A DNA stretch of 64,000 nucleotides from an uncultured SAR86 cluster bacterium (GTDB lineage: Bacteria > Pseudomonadota > Gammaproteobacteria > Magnimaribacterales > Magnimaribacteraceae), in assembly GCA_902537425.1 (NCBI GenBank), contig CACBBD010000002.1, positions 62,001 to 126,000 of the forward strand, written 5' to 3'. Position numbers and translations under genes: made by a program. Under the pieces are notes generated by a model, which did no database searches, had not been told where the DNA came from, and saw only the letters and a list, made by a program, of their open reading frames with translations. This document shows, piece after piece, positions 9,291 to 18,594 of this stretch (positions are counted from its first letter, which is position 1; every line of letters begins with the position of its first letter).

Positions 9291-10265
9291 ATGCTTAAAA
9301 CAAGAATTACGGATTTATTTGGGATAGAACATCCTGTTATACAAGGAGGAATGCAATGGGTAGGATATGCAGAGCTTGTTTCTGCAGTATCAAATGCAGG
9401 GGCTTTAGGAATATTGACTGCGCTAACCCAACCAACACCTGAAGATTTGGTTAAAGAAATTCAGAGGACCAGAGAAATGACTGATAAACCTTTTGGAGTA
9501 AACTTAACAGTCTTACCAACAATAAATCCTCCCCCTTATGAAGAATATGCTCAAGCTATAGTTGGGTCAGGGATCAAGATTGTTGAAACTGCGGGACGTA
9601 GTCCAGAACCCTTTATGGAATTATTTAAAGAGTATGACGTAAAAGTTATACATAAATGCACTTCTGTTAGACACGCTTTAAAAGCTCAATCTGTAGGTGT
9701 AAGTGCAATAACAATTGACGGTTTTGAGTGTGCCGGTCACCCTGGTGAAGATGATATTCCTTCCTTAGTTCTATTACCGCAAGCAGCAGAAGCCTTAGAT
9801 CTACCTGTAGCGGGCTGCGGGGGATTTAGCGATGCTAAAAGCATGGTTGCGGCATTAGCTCTAGGCGGAGAGGCAATAGTCATGGGAACTCGATTTATGG
9901 CTACTCAGGAAGCTGGTATACATCAAAATGTTAAAGAGAAAATGACGGAGGCAGATGAACTCTCAACAAATCTAATGTTTAGAACTATGCACAATACAGC
10001 AAGAGTTTTTAAAAATTCGATATCTGATCAAGTAGTTGAGATAGAGTCTACAGGTTCTGCCACCTTTGAAGATGTTAAGGACCTTGTAGCAGGACAAAGG
10101 GGAAGGGTCGTTTTTGAAGAGGGAGATTTAGAACATGGCATATGGTCGGCAGGCATCTCAGTTGCGAGAGTTAAAGACGTACCAACTTGTAAAGAAATGG
10201 TTGAAAGGTTAGTTTCAGAAGCAGAGGAGATCATAGACGGAAGACTGCAGTCAGTAAAAGCTTAA
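9291..10265 (+). CDS. Nitronate monooxygenase / 2-nitropropane dioxygenase-like FMN enzyme
   Basis: 324 residues forming an FMN TIM barrel. GIEHPVIQGGMQWVGYAELVSA at the N-terminus, ITIDGFECAGHPGED in the middle (with the conserved active-site His) and GGFSDAKSMVAALALGGEAIVMGTRF (phosphate-binding) are the family motifs. Members oxidise alkyl nitronates or propionate 3-nitronate; FabK-type enoyl reductases share the fold, so the substrate is not certain. It is transcribed away from mmsA and is followed after 10 bases by a DUF1330 gene. Start ATG has a purine-rich GGGGA about 8 bases upstream. Confidence 0.85.
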   Translation: MLKTRITDLFGIEHPVIQGGMQWVGYAELVSAVSNAGALGILTALTQPTPEDLVKEIQRTREMTDKPFGVNLTVLPTINPPPYEEYAQAIVGSGIKIVETAGRSPEPFMELFKEYDVKVIHKCTSVRHALKAQSVGVSAITIDGFECAGHPGEDDIPSLVLLPQAAEALDLPVAGCGGFSDAKSMVAALALGGEAIVMGTRFMATQEAGIHQNVKEKMTEADELSTNLMFRTMHNTARVFKNSISDQVVEIESTGSATFEDVKDLVAGQRGRVVFEEGDLEHGIWSAGISVARVKDVPTCKEMVERLVSEAEEIIDGRLQSVKA

Positions 10266-10275
10266 GGAGATATCA

Positions 10276-10593
10276 ATGGAAGACGTGAAAGTATATATGG
10301 TTGTAAACCTTGAAATTGAAGATAAAGATACTTATCTCAAATATGAAAAAGGTTTTTTCCCTATCTTAAAAAAACATGGCGGTGAGTTTTTAACATTTGA
10401 TGATTCATTTAGGCATTTGGAGGGACCAGAACCTCTTTCTGGAGGTCGAGTAATAATATTTTCTTTTCCATCTGAAGCTGCAGCAGACGGATGGTACAAT
10501 GATCCCGAATATCAGGAACTGTCAAAGTTTAGAAAAGAAGGCGCTCCATTACGCTCTTTGAGTCTCATCAAAGGTTTACCTCCAAGGTCCTGA
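10276..10593 (+). CDS. DUF1330-domain protein
   Basis: 105 residues, a dimeric alpha/beta ferredoxin-like (ABM-like) small protein. VYMVVNLEIEDKDTYLKYEKGFFPILKKHGG and the late FPSEAAADGWYNDPEYQELSKFR follow the DUF1330 pattern. Function of the family is unknown. It sits 10 bases behind the nitronate monooxygenase gene with a GGAGAT ribosome site, so the two are likely one transcript; a partner role in nitronate or quinone chemistry is only a guess. Confidence 0.8.
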   Translation: MEDVKVYMVVNLEIEDKDTYLKYEKGFFPILKKHGGEFLTFDDSFRHLEGPEPLSGGRVIIFSFPSEAAADGWYNDPEYQELSKFRKEGAPLRSLSLIKGLPPRS

Positions 10594-10594
10594 T

Positions 10595-10756
10595 TTAATC
10601 AAAAAAAGTGAAGTAAATTAGAAGAAGAAGCATCACATCAACAAACATTAGTACACTGATTGACGTGCAGCCATAAGATATTTCTTCTTTGTGCAACGAT
10701 TTATGTATTGAAAAGGATAAGTATAAAAAAACAAGAAGGAAAAAAATCTTTATCAC
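10595..10756 (-). CDS. Possible 53-residue membrane miniprotein
   Basis: Short frame starting at a GTG 4 bases after the stop of the alpha/beta hydrolase gene and ending just inside the gap to the convergent DUF1330 gene. The translation has two hydrophobic segments (residues about 4-17 and 33-52) separated by a charged turn (HKSLHKEEISYGCTS). I recognise no family. The tight placement after the hydrolase stop and the helix-turn-helix plan suggest a small inner-membrane peptide, but AT-rich sequence readily gives Phe/Leu-rich frames, and there is no clear ribosome site outside the hydrolase coding end. Confidence 0.3.
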   Translation of the reverse strand: MIKIFFLLVFLYLSFSIHKSLHKEEISYGCTSISVLMFVDVMLLLLIYFTFFD

Positions 10757-10760
10757 CGAA

Positions 10761-11636
10761 TCAAACCCATTTTTTTGTAATATCCTTTATGGCTTTTGCC
10801 AAATCTAATGGCTGGTCCAACAAAACATGATGTGCAGCCTTTTCTATCGCCAACATTGGAGTGCCTTCAGGAACATTCTCTCTCATAAAATTTAGAATTT
10901 CGTCTGTCATCATATTGCTTTCGGTTCCGTAAATAATTCCCAGATTACATTTCAACTCAAAAGCTTGATTCTTTGTCATATGTGAAAAGCCTAATTTATC
11001 AAAAATTGTGTCATCAAATTTCCATTGGTATCCATTTTCCACTTCTCTGATAGACCATTCGGCTATATATTTAACTAAAAATTCATTTTCACATTCTTGC
11101 TCTGGGGTCAGTCTAAATCTCTCTAAAATAGCATCTCTCGTTGGATAAGTTTTTATTCTTCTTATAGGCCCACTTCTAACATGAGTTGAATAGTCATAGG
11201 TTGGTGGTCTGATGGGTGAATCTATCATTATTATTCCCCCAAGCTCTTTGTCAGATATAGTACCAGCAAAAGCACTCATAAAACCCCCCATGCTGTGCCC
11301 ACAAATAATGGGATCAGATATCTCAAAAAAGCCACTATCTTCAGCTACTGATAAGATTTCTTTTGCATAAAGTTGAGCTGAATAGTCTTCTCTATGATCA
11401 CTATCACCCATTCCGGACATATCTATTGCACTAATTTGAAAATCTTCCAACAATAAAGGGGCTATAAAGTCCCACCAGTGAGAATGACTTCCACTGCCAT
11501 GAACTAGGACCATGCCAGGTTTAGTTGCATCACCCCAATGTTGATAGTGAACATTTCCATCATCAACATTTATACTCCTTTGTTCCTTTGGTATTGACAA
11601 AGCTTCTTTAAACCATTCAGGATGAGAATTCACCAT
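10761..11636 (-). CDS. Alpha/beta hydrolase
   Basis: 291 residues. VLVHGSGSHSHWWDF holds the oxyanion HG motif, CGHSMGGFM gives the nucleophile elbow with Ser115, and AIEKAAHHVLLDQP places the catalytic His at about 269-270. The lid region (roughly 140-220) is rich in aromatic and charged residues. The substrate cannot be told; the fold covers esterases, C-C hydrolases and haloalkane dehalogenases (a Ser nucleophile excludes the last). It converges with the nitronate monooxygenase pair and is divergent from the Nudix gene. Confidence 0.85.
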   Translation of the reverse strand: MVNSHPEWFKEALSIPKEQRSINVDDGNVHYQHWGDATKPGMVLVHGSGSHSHWWDFIAPLLLEDFQISAIDMSGMGDSDHREDYSAQLYAKEILSVAEDSGFFEISDPIICGHSMGGFMSAFAGTISDKELGGIIMIDSPIRPPTYDYSTHVRSGPIRRIKTYPTRDAILERFRLTPEQECENEFLVKYIAEWSIREVENGYQWKFDDTIFDKLGFSHMTKNQAFELKCNLGIIYGTESNMMTDEILNFMRENVPEGTPMLAIEKAAHHVLLDQPLDLAKAIKDITKKWV

Positions 11637-11722
11637 TTAGACATTCCTTTGAAATAAATTTATAGTTAATTAAGTTTTTGAAGATGCTAGTCTATTATAA
11701 TCTTAGACAATAAGGACGATTT

Positions 11723-12571
11723 ATGAAAAATCCACTACAAGGTGCAAACACTCAGATGGCAGACCCAAATGAAGAACCGACTGTCCCTCAGGCTGCCGCA
11801 ACAGTTTTATTGGTTAGAGATTCTAAAGATGAAGGAATAGAGGTCTTTTTAGTTGAAAGGGCATCTAAAGCAAATTTTGGAGGTGCATTTGTTTTCCCTG
11901 GTGGAAAAGTAGATCCAGAAGATGGCTTAGATAATATGGAGGAAATAACAACTGGCTCTTCTGATCAGTATCTTTCTAATATCCTAGGCGAAGAAAAAGG
12001 AGGACTAGCATACTGGGTGGCCTGTATCAGGGAATGTTTTGAGGAAGCGGGAATATTAATTGCATTTAGGGAAGATGGCTCTATGTTTAACCCCTTGGAT
12101 TCTGATGAAAGGCAAAGATTTATGGAGTATAGAAATAGACTAAATGCTGGAGAGGCTGTATTAGAAGAGATGTGTAAGAATGAAAAACTAACCCTTGCTA
12201 CTGAAAGACTTGCCTATCTGGCCCATTGGATAACTCCTAAAATAGAAAAGAGAAGATATACAACTCGTTTCTTTGTAGCTATTGCACCTCAAGGTCAAGA
12301 GGGTCTTCATGATGGTTCAGAGAGTGTAAATAGTTTATGGATTAAACCTGAAGATGCCCTGCAACAACAAAAAGACGGAAAACTTTTGTTAATAATGCCT
12401 ACTATTAAAAATCTTGAGAGTATATGTGGTTACTCAAATGTTGAATCACTCCTGGAGGAAAAATCCTCAATAGATCCTTCAACAATTCCTACAATTGAAC
12501 CTAAGTTTTTTATGGAAGATGGAAAAATGGTAGGACTTCTTCCTGGAGATAAAGGTTATGAGGACCATTGA
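11723..12571 (+). CDS. Nudix hydrolase of the NUDT19 / CoA-diphosphatase-like type
   Basis: 282 residues. The Nudix box is split: GGKVDPEDG at about residues 60-68 and RECFEEAGI at 103-111, with some 35 extra residues between, as in the NUDT19 (RP2p) branch whose members hydrolyse CoA and acyl-CoA esters to 3',5'-ADP and phosphopantetheine. The conserved REUXEEXGU glutamates are present for metal binding. The stop overlaps the next ATG by one base (TGATG), so it is coupled to the metallo-beta-lactamase-fold gene. Substrate by family only. Confidence 0.85.
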   Translation: MKNPLQGANTQMADPNEEPTVPQAAATVLLVRDSKDEGIEVFLVERASKANFGGAFVFPGGKVDPEDGLDNMEEITTGSSDQYLSNILGEEKGGLAYWVACIRECFEEAGILIAFREDGSMFNPLDSDERQRFMEYRNRLNAGEAVLEEMCKNEKLTLATERLAYLAHWITPKIEKRRYTTRFFVAIAPQGQEGLHDGSESVNSLWIKPEDALQQQKDGKLLLIMPTIKNLESICGYSNVESLLEEKSSIDPSTIPTIEPKFFMEDGKMVGLLPGDKGYEDH

Positions 12572-13398
12572 TGGAAGCTGAAAAGGTTGTACAAATCTCC
12601 CCTTTAATCAGAAGGATTACGGCTGGCAATGGAAGTGTTTTTACTGGACCTGGAACAAATACCTACTTAGTAGGCAATGAAGAAGTAACAGTTATCGACC
12701 CTGGACCAGCTATGCAAGATCATATCGATGCCATTTTAGTTGCCTCTAAAAATATCAAACAAATACTCGTGACTCATACTCATCCAGATCATTCTCCTGG
12801 GGTTCGTTTACTTAAAAACAAGCTAGGTGTTCCAGCTTATGGCATGCTGACAAGCTCTACAAAAAATCAAGATACAACTTTTAGGCCAGAAAGACTTTTA
12901 GAAGACGGGGAGTTGCTTGAAGAGAATGAATTTTCTTTAGAAGTGGTTCACACGCCTGGTCATGCGTCTAATCATCTCTGTTTTATTCTGAAGGAAGAGA
13001 AATTTATTTTTACAGGAGATCATATTATGAGTGGCTCTACTGTAGTTATAGGACCGCCGGATGGAAATATGAATCAGTATATAAATTCATTAGAAAAACT
13101 TAAGAACTACAATATTGAAAAGATAGCACCTGGTCATGGTGATATCTTAGAAAACCCTCATGAAGTAGCTGACTGGATAATCAGTCATAGATTAGAAAGA
13201 GAGAAGAAGGTATTTTCGGCTCTCAAAGAGGCTTCTCGAGGAACGCCCGAATCTTTGGTAGAAAGAGTTTATGATGATGTAGATTCCTCTTTATTTCCTA
13301 TCGCAAAAGCTTCGCTTTTGGCCCATCTAATAAAACTTGAAGAAGATAAGGTTATTGCAAAAGAAGGCGAAGAGTATATTTGGGAAGATCTTAATTAA
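12571..13398 (+). CDS. Metallo-beta-lactamase-fold hydrolase, LACTB2-like
   Basis: 275 residues from the ATG at 12571; a TTG one codon earlier also opens the frame. The metal site HTHPDHSPG has His69, His71, Asp73 and His74; later ligands are in HTPGHASNHL and FTGDHIM, and KIAPGHGDIL. The N-terminus ISPLIRRITAGNGSVFTGPGTNTYLVG is typical of the LACTB2 group (single-stranded RNA endonuclease in animals) and of related bacterial glyoxalase II-like proteins. A C-terminal winged-helix-like tail (SSLFPIAKASLLAHLIKLEED) is also characteristic. Its 3' end overlaps the convergent msrA gene by 8 bases. Confidence 0.87.
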   Translation: MEAEKVVQISPLIRRITAGNGSVFTGPGTNTYLVGNEEVTVIDPGPAMQDHIDAILVASKNIKQILVTHTHPDHSPGVRLLKNKLGVPAYGMLTSSTKNQDTTFRPERLLEDGELLEENEFSLEVVHTPGHASNHLCFILKEEKFIFTGDHIMSGSTVVIGPPDGNMNQYINSLEKLKNYNIEKIAPGHGDILENPHEVADWIISHRLEREKKVFSALKEASRGTPESLVERVYDDVDSSLFPIAKASLLAHLIKLEEDKVIAKEGEEYIWEDLN

Positions 13399-14032
13399 TT
13401 TTTACCCCTGTGCCGGCTAGAGCACAATAACCATCAGGATTTTTAGCTAGATATTGCTGATGATAATGTTCTGCATAATAAAAGATACGATCTTCTTTAA
13501 CTTCAGTCGTGATTGAACCAAATCCGTTTAAATTTAATTGAGATTGATATATATGTTTTGTCTCAGCAATAATTTCTTTCTCTTCATTTGAGGAGTAATA
13601 AATGCCTGACCTATATTGGGTACCCATATCATTACCTTGTCTCATGCCTTGAGTAGGATCATGATCTTCCCAAAATGTTTTTAGTAATGATTCATAACTT
13701 ACAATTGTAGGATCATAAACAACAAGAACAACTTCGTTATGCCCTGTAAAACCTGTACAAACTTCTTTATAAGATGGATTTTTTGTATATCCACCAGCAT
13801 ATCCTGCTGCAGTAGAATAGACGCCATCTAATTCCCAAAACCTTCTCTCGACTCCCCAAAAACATCCCATTCCAAATATGGCTTGTTTTAGGTGATCTGG
13901 AAAAGGACCTTTTAATGGCGTACCCTTTACAAAGTGGTGCTCTGGAACTTCAACTTCCTCTTCTCTTCCAATTAAAGCTTCAGATTCAAGAGGTAGGATG
14001 CTTTTTTTATTCAGTAAATCTATTAACGACAT
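13391..14032 (-). CDS. msrA: Peptide-methionine (S)-S-oxide reductase
   Basis: 213 residues. AIFGMGCFWGVERRFWEL carries the catalytic Cys57; GYAGGYTKNPSYKEVCTGFTGHNE and FWEDHDPTQGMRQGNDMGTQYRSG are diagnostic for MsrA. It repairs S-oxidised methionine using thioredoxin. The N-terminal 45 residues before the core match the longer gammaproteobacterial MsrA form. No msrB is nearby. Its ATG overlaps the acs stop by one base, so it is probably translated with acs. Confidence 0.96.
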   Translation of the reverse strand: MSLIDLLNKKSILPLESEALIGREEEVEVPEHHFVKGTPLKGPFPDHLKQAIFGMGCFWGVERRFWELDGVYSTAAGYAGGYTKNPSYKEVCTGFTGHNEVVLVVYDPTIVSYESLLKTFWEDHDPTQGMRQGNDMGTQYRSGIYYSSNEEKEIIAETKHIYQSQLNLNGFGSITTEVKEDRIFYYAEHYHQQYLAKNPDGYCALAGTGVKIN

Positions 14033-15969
14033 TATTTATTCTCTCTATTTGAAATGAGTTCATCAACTACAGATGGATCTGCTAAAGTTGTGGTATCACC
14101 TAAGTTATCAATTTCGTTGGTGGCAATTTTTCTCAATATTCTTCTCATAATTTTACCAGATCTTGTCTTTGGTAATCCAGGAGCCCATTGAATAATATCT
14201 GGTTTAGCAATAGGTCCTATTTCTTTTGCAACCAGTTGAACTAAATCATATTTGAGGTCTTCTTCTGGCAAAATACCAGACATCAAAGTTACGTAGCAAT
14301 AGATACCTTGTCCCTTAATATCATGTTCATAACCAACTACTGCCGCTTCGGCTACATCTTTATGAAGAACTAAAGCGCTTTCAACTTCTGCAGTCCCTAA
14401 TCTATGGCCAGATACGTTAAGTACGTCATCTACTCTTCCAGTTATCCAATAATATCCATCTGAATCCCTTCTCGCTCCATCGCCAGTTGTGTAGTACCCA
14501 GGATACATTGAGTAGTAAGTATCTATGCATCTTTGATGGTCACCATATACCGTTCTGATTTGAGAGGGCCAGCTAGATTTAATGACAAGATTTCCAGAGC
14601 CCTCGCCTATAATTTCTTTTCCACTTTCGTCCAGAAGAGCTGGCTCAATTCCAAGAAAAGGTTTTGTGGCACTTCCTGGCTTCATAGAAGTAAATCCTGC
14701 TACAGGGGTAATCATCATGGCTCCAGTTTCAGTCTGCCACCAAGTATCGACTATTGGACAAGAAGAACCTCCAACAACTTTGAAATACCATTCCCAAGCT
14801 TCAGGATTTATAGGTTCTCCCACCGTCCCTAAGATTCTGAGTGAATCTCTGCTCGATGATTTAACAAATTCATCACCTTGTGCCATAAGAGCTCTTAGAG
14901 CAGTTGGTGCTGTATAAAAAATATTTACTTTGTGTTTATCAATAACTTCCCAAAATCTTGAAGGCGAGGGAAAAGTGGGTATTCCTTCAAAGATTAATGA
15001 TGTTGCACCATTTGCTAGAGGTCCATAAACAATATAAGAATGCCCAGTAACCCAGCCAACATCAGCAGTACACCAATATATCTCATCATCTTTATAGTCG
15101 AATACCAGCTTGTGAGACATGGCAGCTTGAAGAAGATACCCACCTGTAGTGTGTAAAACTCCCTTTGGCTTACCTGTTGATCCAGATGTATAGAGAATAA
15201 ATAGGGGATCTTCGGAGTCCATTATTTCTGGTTCGCAATTGGAAGGAACGTCTTTTGAAATTTCTTCAAATCTAACATCACAGTTCTCATTCCATGAAAT
15301 TTCTGCTCCTGTTCTGGTGATGACTAGAACAGTGTGAACATTTGGACATCCTTGAAGAGCCTTGTCGACGTTCTCTTTAAGAGGAACTTTTTTCCCTCCT
15401 CTCAAGCCCTCATCAGCAGTGATAACAGTCTGGCAATCAGAATCCAGGATACGGTCTTTTAAGGATTCAGGGGAAAAGCCCCCAAAAACAACAGAGTGAA
15501 TCGCCCCAATTCTCGCACAAGCCAACATCGCATATGTTGCTTCGGGGATCATAGGCATATAGATACAAACTCTATCCCCTTTTTTTACATTTCTAGCTTT
15601 AAGGACATTCGCAAATTTACATACTTCATCGTGAAGTTTTTGATAGCTGATATTTTTTGTTTCTTTAGGATTATCTCCTTCCCATATGAAAGCAGTTTTT
15701 TTTGCATTTTCAGGAAGATGTCTATCTATACAGTTCACAGATGCGTTTAATTTTGCATCTTTAAACCATATGATTTCGCCTTTCTCCATATTAGTCTCTT
15801 TTACTTTAGACCATTTATTATTCCAACTTAGATAATTCTCAGCCTGAGAAGCCCAAAACTCTTCTGGTTTGCTTAAAGACCATTGGTATAGTTCTTCAAA
15901 TTCAGATTCTTTTATATTTGAATTATCCAGAACTGATGGGGGGGGGTTATAGATTTTATCTTTTGTCAT
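14032..15969 (-). CDS. acs: Acetyl-CoA synthetase
   Basis: 645 residues, standard Acs length. [21 protein letters not shown] is the AMP-binding P-loop, [13 protein letters not shown] the acetate/adenylate motif, and [15 protein letters not shown] holds the conserved lysine that is acetylated to switch Acs off in other bacteria. It activates acetate to acetyl-CoA through acetyl-AMP. The ATG at 15969 is followed at codons 8-11 by a run of nine C (coding strand), encoding N-P-P-P; in-frame at nine. It lies 5 bases downstream of the deoxynucleoside kinase stop. Confidence 0.96.
   Translation of the reverse strand: MTKDKIYNPPPSVLDNSNIKESEFEELYQWSLSKPEEFWASQAENYLSWNNKWSKVKETNMEKGEIIWFKDAKLNASVNCIDRHLPENAKKTAFIWEGDNPKETKNISYQKLHDEVCKFANVLKARNVKKGDRVCIYMPMIPEATYAMLACARIGAIHSVVFGGFSPESLKDRILDSDCQTVITADEGLRGGKKVPLKENVDKALQGCPNVHTVLVITRTGAEISWNENCDVRFEEISKDVPSNCEPEIMDSEDPLFILYTSGSTGKPKGVLHTTGGYLLQAAMSHKLVFDYKDDEIYWCTADVGWVTGHSYIVYGPLANGATSLIFEGIPTFPSPSRFWEVIDKHKVNIFYTAPTALRALMAQGDEFVKSSSRDSLRILGTVGEPINPEAWEWYFKVVGGSSCPIVDTWWQTETGAMMITPVAGFTSMKPGSATKPFLGIEPALLDESGKEIIGEGSGNLVIKSSWPSQIRTVYGDHQRCIDTYYSMYPGYYTTGDGARRDSDGYYWITGRVDDVLNVSGHRLGTAEVESALVLHKDVAEAAVVGYEHDIKGQGIYCYVTLMSGILPEEDLKYDLVQLVAKEIGPIAKPDIIQWAPGLPKTRSGKIMRRILRKIATNEIDNLGDTTTLADPSVVDELISNRENK
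15938..15946. repeat. Nine-base G/C homopolymer near the start of acs
   Basis: Nine G on the plus strand, so nine C in the acs coding strand, starting at the last base of an Asn codon and covering three Pro codons (residues 9-11). Such a tract is striking in an AT-rich genome and sits about 20 bases inside the reading frame, where a slip of one base would abolish the protein. Confidence 0.9.
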
Positions 15970-15974
15970 GAAAT

Positions 15975-16664
15975 TTATATTAATGCAGGTGAGGGATTAA
16001 AGTACATTTTGGAACCTTCTGGTTTATTAAAGTACTCAAGTAACTTTTCCAAAAGAAGGTTGTAATCGCTTTTATTGGCTTGCAAGTCTAAATAATCAGA
16101 ATTTACTATCAAAACTGGCGATCTATTGTATTCAAAGAAAAATTCTTTGTATGTCTCATTTAATAATTCTAGGTAGTCAAAACTGATTGTTTTTTCCATT
16201 TCTATCCCTCTATGCATAACTCTCTCATAAAGAGTTTTTGTCTCAGCTTGAAGATAGATAACCAAATCAGGAGATGGAAGATCTATAGCAAGATACTGAT
16301 AGATTTGTTCGTAAAGCTTTAATTCTTCTGCTGAAAGGGTTGCCTTAGCAAACAGTTTGTCTTTATCTAAAAGAAAATCTGAAACTCTATTGGATGAGAA
16401 GATATCCTCTTGTTTAAGCTCTTGGATTTGTTTTACTCTTTGAAAAAGAAAAAAAAGTTGAGTTGCTAAAGCAGCTTGCGACTGGTTGATATAAAAATCA
16501 GGTAAAAAAGGATTTTCGGATGGTCGTTCCAAAAAAGTGTCATAACTAAAAGAGTCTGCAAGAAGTTTTGTTAAAGTTGTTTTTCCGGCGCCAATTGGTC
16601 CTTCTACAGCTATAAATGTAGGCAACTTGTCATACTTTTTTATATCTATTTGACCTTTTTCCAT
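15975..16664 (-). CDS. Deoxynucleoside kinase family protein
   Basis: 229 residues. [19 protein letters not shown] is the P-loop with Lys28; the ER of [12 protein letters not shown] and the DRVSDF-like [13 protein letters not shown] segment correspond to the ERS/DRS catalytic signatures of deoxyadenosine/deoxyguanosine kinases; [26 protein letters not shown] contains the lid region. These enzymes phosphorylate salvaged deoxynucleosides. In gammaproteobacteria this gene often lies with pcnB and folK; here it follows pcnB by 45 bases and no folK is seen. Exact nucleoside preference is unknown. Confidence 0.85.
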   Translation of the reverse strand: MEKGQIDIKKYDKLPTFIAVEGPIGAGKTTLTKLLADSFSYDTFLERPSENPFLPDFYINQSQAALATQLFFLFQRVKQIQELKQEDIFSSNRVSDFLLDKDKLFAKATLSAEELKLYEQIYQYLAIDLPSPDLVIYLQAETKTLYERVMHRGIEMEKTISFDYLELLNETYKEFFFEYNRSPVLIVNSDYLDLQANKSDYNLLLEKLLEYFNKPEGSKMYFNPSPALI

Positions 16665-16709
16665 GTGCTAGGTTATTACAAAATACATCTTATCCTAACT
16701 TCAAAACAT

Positions 16710-17921
16710 TTAAGTATTTTTAAGTTTAAATAGCTTTTTTTGTAATTTTTTAGTCCACCACGCACCGACGCCACTAAGATCTTCTCCTGATTTTTCTCTC
16801 AGCAAAAGAAAATCATAAGAAGCTCTAAATCTAGGATGTTTAATTAAAATTTTGGATTTTTCAGGTATTTTTAATAACTTCACTTGCATTTCCCATATCT
16901 CTTTTATAGATCTTTGAATTCTACCTGGGATAAAACAATGTTCATTATGTCGTTTAAGTATTATGTTTGCTGCTCTCGTAATCTTTGTAATCTTTATTTT
17001 CTTTGAATTGAGTTCACCTACTTTATTTATTAAGGCAGGCCATAAGAATACTGAGAATAGAAAAGATGGAGTCAGTGTTTTATCCTCATGAAATCTTTTA
17101 TCTGTGTTTCTTAAAGCATTAAATATAAATCTTCTGTCTTTCTTAGCATTAAGATATCCTTGCGTTTCAGGGAGTATATATTTAACAATTTGATACTTCT
17201 GCATATCTTGCATTATTGATTCCGCATTTCCCGTTAGGAACATCTTGAGTGTTTCTTCATAAATTCTTCCTGATGATATTTCATTGAGTAAGTGTGAAAG
17301 CTTGAGTATTTCTTTCTCAAGATTGGGCTCAAAAGTTAGATCTAGCTTAGACTTGAACCTGATGGCTCTAATTATTCTTACAGGATCTTCTCTGAATCTT
17401 TTTGAACTATCTCCAATTGATCTGAGTATTCTATTTTGTATGTCTTCGTAGCCCCCAACAAAATCAATTACATCCATATTCCTGATATCTAAATATAAAG
17501 AATTAATTGTAAAGTCTCTTCTATAGGCATCATCTTCTATGCTGCCGTAATTATTATCTCTGAGAATAACTCCTTTTTGAGATTTTTTAGTATGCCTTTT
17601 GCTAGATGATCTAAACGTAGATATTTCTGTAATATTTTTGCCCGATCTTGCATGAACTATTTTAAACCTTCTTCCAATGATTCTTGTTTTTGGAATAGCC
17701 TTTTTTATTTCTTCTGGTGTGGCATCTGTTACTACATCACAATCTTTTGGTTTTAGCCTTAGAATCGAATCTCTGACAAAGCCACCAACTATAAATGCAT
17801 CAAACCCTGAATTATTAAGCTTTGCGATGATGGATTTAGCATCCTTATCAAGATTCTTAATTTTTATACCATGCTTAGAGGCCTTAATGACCTTGGGAGA
17901 GTTGGTATTTTGGTTTAGCAC
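16710..17921 (-). CDS. pcnB: Poly(A) polymerase I
   Basis: 403 residues, class II nucleotidyltransferase. FIVGGFVRDSILRLKPKDCDVVTDATPEE contains the GG loop (46-47) and the DxD metal pair (Asp60, Asp62); RDFTINSLYLDIRNMDVIDFVGGYEDI and EDPVRIIRAIRFKSKL are conserved head and neck motifs. The VVTDATPEE form, the C-terminal basic region and the position next to dksA favour poly(A) polymerase over CCA-adding enzyme. Adds 3' tails that mark RNA for decay. The frame opens with GTG at 17921, 9 bases after the dksA stop; no in-frame ATG lies nearby. Confidence 0.9.
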   Translation of the reverse strand: MLNQNTNSPKVIKASKHGIKIKNLDKDAKSIIAKLNNSGFDAFIVGGFVRDSILRLKPKDCDVVTDATPEEIKKAIPKTRIIGRRFKIVHARSGKNITEISTFRSSSKRHTKKSQKGVILRDNNYGSIEDDAYRRDFTINSLYLDIRNMDVIDFVGGYEDIQNRILRSIGDSSKRFREDPVRIIRAIRFKSKLDLTFEPNLEKEILKLSHLLNEISSGRIYEETLKMFLTGNAESIMQDMQKYQIVKYILPETQGYLNAKKDRRFIFNALRNTDKRFHEDKTLTPSFLFSVFLWPALINKVGELNSKKIKITKITRAANIILKRHNEHCFIPGRIQRSIKEIWEMQVKLLKIPEKSKILIKHPRFRASYDFLLLREKSGEDLSGVGAWWTKKLQKKLFKLKNT

Positions 17922-17930
17922 CCAAACATT

Positions 17931-18536
17931 TTAGCCATATTGCTGCCTTTCATGAATCTCTTCAATTGTTTTGCAATCAATACATCTAGTTGCGGTAGGC
18001 CTAGCCTCTAGTCTTCTAATGCCAATTTCTATCCCACAGGATGCACAATATCCGTAATCATCTGATTTTAGATCTTCAATAGATTCACTAATTTTTGATA
18101 AAAGTCTTCTTTCTCTTTCCCTAGTCCTAAGCTCTAGAGTAAATTCTTCCTCATGTGTAGCTCTGTCAGACTCATCTGGAAAGTGACTAGCATTTTTTTG
18201 TATTTTGTCTGCTGTTCTGTCTTGTTCTAGATGTAACTGTTTTTGCCAACTTGCTAGTATTACTTGAAAATGCTGTTTTTGTTTAGCATTCATATATTTC
18301 TCATTTTTCTTAAGCGTATAGGGCTTAATCGAAGCCAGGAATTGAGACTCTTCATAACGATCTACTTTCTTAGTTTTTTTAGATGTTACTTTTTTGGTTG
18401 ATACCGTCTTTGCTGAACTTTTTTTTGTAGTTGTTTTCTTGGAAGGCTTTGCTTTTAAGGGCGCCTTTTTTGCCGATATTTTTTTAGCAGGAGTCTTTTT
18501 GATAGTTGCTTTTTTTACAGTTTTTTTCGCAGGCAT
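17931..18536 (-). CDS. dksA: DksA-type RNA polymerase regulator with a lysine-rich N-terminal tail
   Basis: 201 residues from the ATG at 18536 (a TTG 5 codons upstream is less likely; GAGAA precedes the ATG). Residues about 60-201 are DksA: the coiled-coil tip PDESDRATHEEE has the DxxDxA motif (Asp121, Asp124, Ala126) and the C4 zinc finger uses Cys164, 167, 185 and 188. Residues 1-58 are almost only Lys, Ala, Ser, Thr and Pro in KK-rich repeats, like histone H1 or AlgP tails. DksA works with ppGpp in the RNA polymerase secondary channel. pcnB follows directly, the usual gammaproteobacterial order. Confidence 0.93.
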   Translation of the reverse strand: MPAKKTVKKATIKKTPAKKISAKKAPLKAKPSKKTTTKKSSAKTVSTKKVTSKKTKKVDRYEESQFLASIKPYTLKKNEKYMNAKQKQHFQVILASWQKQLHLEQDRTADKIQKNASHFPDESDRATHEEEFTLELRTRERERRLLSKISESIEDLKSDDYGYCASCGIEIGIRRLEARPTATRCIDCKTIEEIHERQQYG

Positions 18537-18594
18537 TTTATGAATTCTCAAATTGTTTAATGCTGAAGGCGCAGCAATTTAGCAGAATAATTTT

